Shown piece after piece: positions 61,405 to 64,000 of a DNA stretch of 64,000 nucleotides. How positions within the stretch are numbered: the stretch's first letter is position 1; each line of letters begins with the position of its first letter. The stretch covers positions 3,162,001 through 3,226,000 of the forward strand of contig NZ_CP061169.1 in the NCBI RefSeq assembly GCF_011751765.2, read 5' to 3'. Both the position numbers and the translations under genes were made by a program. The notes beneath the pieces were generated by a model. The model saw only the letters and a program-made list of their open reading frames with translations. It was not told the DNA's origin and searched no databases. Source of the stretch: Paramicrobacterium chengjingii (lineage in GTDB: Bacteria > Actinomycetota > Actinomycetes > Actinomycetales > Microbacteriaceae).

Positions 61405-62166
61405 TCAGCGGCGGGAGAGGAGCGATGTTACACGCAGGCGGCCCGAGTGAATCCAGACATCCGAGTACTCGATCGGGCGGTCGTCCGAGAGATACGTCAC
61501 CTGCTCGAGGTACTGCACCGGTGAACCCGTCGGCAGCTCGAGATACTCGGCGACACGTCCCTCGGCAGCTCGCGCACTGAACGTACGGCGCGCAGACGAG
61601 ATCTTGAGTCCGAACTGCCCCTCAAGGGTGCCGAACAGGCTGGCCTTCGTGAAATCCACATCCACAATTCCCGGCGCGAGATCCGCACGAACGTAGTTGT
61701 ACAGCAACGCCACCGGGCCCTCAACAGTGCTGCGGCGGCGCACAAGCCTCAGCACTGAGCCCCCACGCCCGACGTCGAGCAGCGCGGCAATAGGGCGCGG
61801 CGGGTCAATCAGCGTCGCCTCGATCACCTCGGTCGTCGTCTCGATCCCCTGGTGCGCGAAGTCCTCGGTCAGAGTGCTGAGCTTCTGCGCAATCGCCGGT
61901 TCGATCGTCGTCGACGTCACGAATGTGCCCCGCCCGCGCACCTGCTTCAGCAGCCCTTCTTCGATGAGCGTGGTCATCGCGCGACGAAGCGTCCCCCTGC
62001 TCACGCCGAGTCCGCGAGCAAGCTCCGGCTCGCTCTTCAGTCGGTAGTTCGCCGGCCACTCCCCCGACGCGATCCGCGACCGAAACCGATCAGAGATCTG
62101 GGCGTGAATCGCCACCGGCAGCTCGCGTTGGATTCCTGACCCGCTTGCGGCGGCGTGTTCCCCCAC
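61405..62166 (-). CDS. GntR-family regulator, HutC/UTRA subfamily
   Basis: A 253-residue regulator: YRLKSEPELARGLGVSRGTLRRAMTTLIEEGLLKQVRGRGTFV (winged HTH), then a UTRA domain with LLYNYVRADLAPGIVDVDF and VQYLEQVTYLSDDRPIEYSDVWI. GTG 62166 with GGAG five bases upstream is taken as the start; a GTG two codons earlier overlaps the ribosome site. It lies downstream of the deoC terminator and may regulate either the PTS or the ribose-type operon. Confidence 0.9.
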   Translation of the reverse strand: MGEHAAASGSGIQRELPVAIHAQISDRFRSRIASGEWPANYRLKSEPELARGLGVSRGTLRRAMTTLIEEGLLKQVRGRGTFVTSTTIEPAIAQKLSTLTEDFAHQGIETTTEVIEATLIDPPRPIAALLDVGRGGSVLRLVRRRSTVEGPVALLYNYVRADLAPGIVDVDFTKASLFGTLEGQFGLKISSARRTFSARAAEGRVAEYLELPTGSPVQYLEQVTYLSDDRPIEYSDVWIHSGRLRVTSLLSRR

Positions 62167-62196
62167 TGTCACTCCTCACTCTTCGGCTACTAACAA

Positions 62197-62238
62197 GTAT
62201 CACCGCCTGCCCGGCAGAGTCGAGGCAGGCGGTGATAC
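62197..62238 (-). terminator. Terminator of rbs-deoC operon
   Basis: A perfect 14-bp stem (GTATCACCGCCTGC with GCAGGCGGTGATAC), loop of 14, beginning seven bases beyond the deoC stop and ending before the gntR ribosome site. Confidence 0.8.
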
Positions 62239-62245
62239 CCAGACG

Positions 62246-62956
62246 TCAGTAGCTCGTCGTGTTTTCGTCCCCGGTGTCGCTGATGATCGACATGCCGGCG
62301 CTCGTGCCGAGAAGAACGGCCCCGGCGTCGATGAGGCTCAGGGCCTGACGATACGACTTGATCGAGCCCGACGCCTTAACCTTCACGCCGTCACGCGCAC
62401 GCTCGACAAGGTACCGGATGCTGTCAGGGTTCGCCGTCTCGATCTGACCGCTCGACGCATTCTTCAAGAATGCAGCGCCGGCCTCCATCGCGAGCTCTAC
62501 CGCGGTCTCTTTCTCGGAGTCCGTGAGCAGCGGAAGCTCAAGCATCACCTTCACGGGGATGCCGCTCGCCTTCACAACACCGGCAATGTCGTCACGGAAC
62601 GCATCGTACATTCCGCTCTTGAGCCACCCGACCTGCACGCCGATGTCGAGCTGCGTTGCCCCCTGCTTGGCGATCGCCTCGGCCTCCGCCGCCTTTCCGG
62701 CACTGGTCATCACGCCAACCGTCGGAAAGTCGAGTGCCGTGGCAAGCTCTACGCCGGTTCCGGCAAGCTCGGCTGCAACCTCTCGCACCCACGACGCGGG
62801 AACCATTGCCGCATTGAAGCCGTGTTCGATCGCTTCACGCGTGTGCGCGATCATCTGGTCACGGGTGATGCCCGTCTCAATCTTCGTGTGCTGAATGTAG
62901 GGCGCCAGCTCTGCCGGCGAGAGAGTTGACGTGCCGGTCGCGGTGGTGTCAGTCAT
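62246..62956 (-). CDS. deoC: Deoxyribose-phosphate-aldolase family aldolase
   Basis: A 236-residue TIM-barrel class I aldolase. The catalytic triad is visible as Asp104 (QLDIGVQVG), Schiff-base Lys165 (FLKNASSGQ) and Lys194 (KVKASGSI). The usual DHTLL opening is QHTKIETGI and KTSTG is KNASSG, so it is divergent and may act on a substrate other than deoxyribose-5-P. ATG 62956 has AGGAAG upstream; 26 bases follow rbsD. Confidence 0.8.
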   Translation of the reverse strand: MTDTTATGTSTLSPAELAPYIQHTKIETGITRDQMIAHTREAIEHGFNAAMVPASWVREVAAELAGTGVELATALDFPTVGVMTSAGKAAEAEAIAKQGATQLDIGVQVGWLKSGMYDAFRDDIAGVVKASGIPVKVMLELPLLTDSEKETAVELAMEAGAAFLKNASSGQIETANPDSIRYLVERARDGVKVKASGSIKSYRQALSLIDAGAVLLGTSAGMSIISDTGDENTTSY

Positions 62957-62982
62957 ATTTATCTTCCTATGTGTTCGAGGTC

Positions 62983-63438
62983 TTAGAGTTTTGACGCGTA
63001 GTAGTCGGGTGCGACGATGCCGTCGCCGTGGAACCAGCGAGGCACGTCGACTCCGCAGTAGAGCCCGATGTTGCCCCAGGGCTCGAAGGCACCAGTGCGC
63101 ACAATCACTTTGGCCTGCTGTGCAAGCTCGCCGAGCATGTCGGCGTGCGTGCGGGTCGTAAATTCCGCGTCGGTGAAGCGGCCTTGAATCCACTCGTCGA
63201 GACGCGGGTTGTTCGTGGTGACGTCTTCTGCACGCACAACTCCCTCGACGACGAGTTCGTCCGAGAGAAGGCCGAGCACTGTGCGCAGGTCGGGCAGGTT
63301 CTCGGCGATGGCCAGGTCGACACGGTGGGCGTCGCGCGGAATCGGGAAGCCCGCGTCGACCACCATGATCAGGTCTGTGTGGCCGAGGGTGGCCAGCGCG
63401 CCGCTCAGTTCTGCGTTGAGTATGCCGTTGCGTTTCAT
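62983..63438 (-). CDS. rbsD: D-ribose pyranase/fucose-mutarotase-like protein RbsD
   Basis: A 151-residue protein: MKRNGILNAELSGALATLGHTDLIMVVDAGFPIP with catalytic His20 and Asp28, a third His in the RTHADML region, then YCGVDVPRWFHGDGIV. It interconverts ring forms of a sugar (beta-pyranose to beta-furanose ribose) before phosphorylation. ATGA overlap with the ATPase gene. About 20 residues longer than E. coli RbsD. Confidence 0.88.
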   Translation of the reverse strand: MKRNGILNAELSGALATLGHTDLIMVVDAGFPIPRDAHRVDLAIAENLPDLRTVLGLLSDELVVEGVVRAEDVTTNNPRLDEWIQGRFTDAEFTTRTHADMLGELAQQAKVIVRTGAFEPWGNIGLYCGVDVPRWFHGDGIVAPDYYASKL

Positions 63439-64000
63439 AACGTTCCCTTCGTGGAGTTCAGCTCGCCCGCCGACGCGTTGGTGGCGAGCGCCATGATCGA
63501 TTCTTCTGTTGCGTCGCGTGATTCCAGCACGCCCGCAACGCGGCCCTCACGCATCACGAGGATGCGGTCAGTCGCCGTGAGCAGTTCGGGCAGGTCTGAC
63601 GATGAGCACACGATCGCGACGCCACGGTCGGCAAGCCCGAAGAGCTGCTCGTAGATCTCCACCTTCGCTCCCACGTCGACGCCGCGCGTCGGCTCATCGA
63701 GCATCAGCACCTTGGGGTCGATGGACATCCAGCGGGCGAGGAGTGCCTTCTGCTGGTTTCCGCCCGAGAGGCTCGTGATCGGTGTATCGAGGCTCGCCGT
63801 CTTCACCCGCATCCGCTCGGCTAATGCCTGCGCCGATCGGGCGATCGTGCCCTTCTTCAGCATTCCGAGCGTCGAATTCGCCCGAGTGCCGAGCACCCCG
63901 ATGTTCTCGCCGACGGTCATCGTCGTCAAAAGCCCCTGCGCGCGACGCTCGCCCGGTAGAAAGCCAAGCTTGTGCCCGACACTCGCGATCGGTGACCGTG
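63435..64000 (-). CDS. Ribose-type ABC ATPase, C-terminal part (partial)
   Basis: The frame is open to the window edge; an upstream segment reading VGHKLGFLPGERRAQGLLTTM continues the protein beyond the first internal start. It contains the second NBD of an RbsA-like ATPase: LSGGNQQKALLARWM signature and VLMLDEPTRGVDVG Walker B, with an intact Glu. The rest, and probably permease and binding protein, lie outside the window. Confidence 0.9.
   Translation of the reverse strand, partial: RSPIASVGHKLGFLPGERRAQGLLTTMTVGENIGVLGTRANSTLGMLKKGTIARSAQALAERMRVKTASLDTPITSLSGGNQQKALLARWMSIDPKVLMLDEPTRGVDVGAKVEIYEQLFGLADRGVAIVCSSSDLPELLTATDRILVMREGRVAGVLESRDATEESIMALATNASAGELNSTKGTL

Noticed and set aside
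1..64000. tRNA, rRNA, riboswitch, prophage or insertion sequence
   Set aside because: No cloverleaf-like, ribosomal, transposase, integrase or known riboswitch signature was recognised by eye; a covariance-model scan would be needed to exclude small RNAs.

Overview
The window is high-GC, densely packed and strongly operonic. It has actinobacterial traits: GTG and TTG starts, leaderless-looking promoters, lipoprotein and Tat signal peptides, an LPXTG protein, and a fused OppC-OppD gene. Codon use and frequent GGATGC/GCATCC words suggest Microbacteriaceae, but no rRNA or marker gene is present to prove it. Nearly everything is uptake and breakdown of small carbon compounds, in consecutive cassettes each with its own regulator, so this looks like a catabolic island of a soil- or plant-associated heterotroph. 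I saw no rRNA, tRNA, CRISPR array, phage or transposase.

Layout. (A) 1-6322: DeoR regulator, sugar-binding lipoprotein and double-NBD ATPase (operon leaves the window at left), with divergent BtpA/SgcQ-like protein, TIM-barrel epimerase and inositol-phosphatase-like enzyme. (B) 6339-7525: SDR and divergent MerR. (C) 7522-14842: IclR-controlled polyamine-type ABC importer with a two-in-one permease, plus an AstE/AspA-type hydrolase, an ABM-fold monooxygenase and an amidohydrolase. (D) 15069-21261: GntR (HutC type), DUF4127 protein, CUT1 sugar importer and a NanE-like epimerase, with palindromic operators. (E) 21310-22938: islet of toxin-antitoxin-type genes. (F) 22946-31875: xylose-type ABC importer, DeoR, 2-hydroxyacid dehydrogenase, two FGGY kinases and a histidine phosphatase.

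(G) 32036-38519: membrane-anchored serine hydrolase, NarL-type two-component system, LPXTG leucine-rich-repeat protein and TetR. (H) 38618-43744: peptide importer with an OppC-OppD fusion. (I) 44123-50089: MHS transporter, PxpABC (5-oxoprolinase), SDR and aminotransferase. (J) 50524-54606: RraA-like protein, hydroxyacid dehydrogenase, SDR, idonate-type dehydrogenase and gluconokinase, divergent from I across a 434-base control region. (K) 54768-55914: TetR and VOC protein. (L) 55968-61248: PRD regulator divergent from an ascorbate-family PTS that includes a SIS protein and its own HPr. (M) 61405-64000: GntR, DeoC-like aldolase, RbsD and the end of a ribose-type ATPase (operon leaves the window at right).

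Recurring logic: each cassette pairs a transporter with kinases, epimerases or dehydrogenases that feed central metabolism. Three importer operons (A, F, H) have a strong hairpin just after the binding-protein gene; in H it lies inside the first codons of oppB as a 37-base perfect inverted repeat. The best candidates for undescribed biology are D (DUF4127 with NanE), L (PTS with SIS and HPr), F (two-kinase pathway) and the oppB palindrome.
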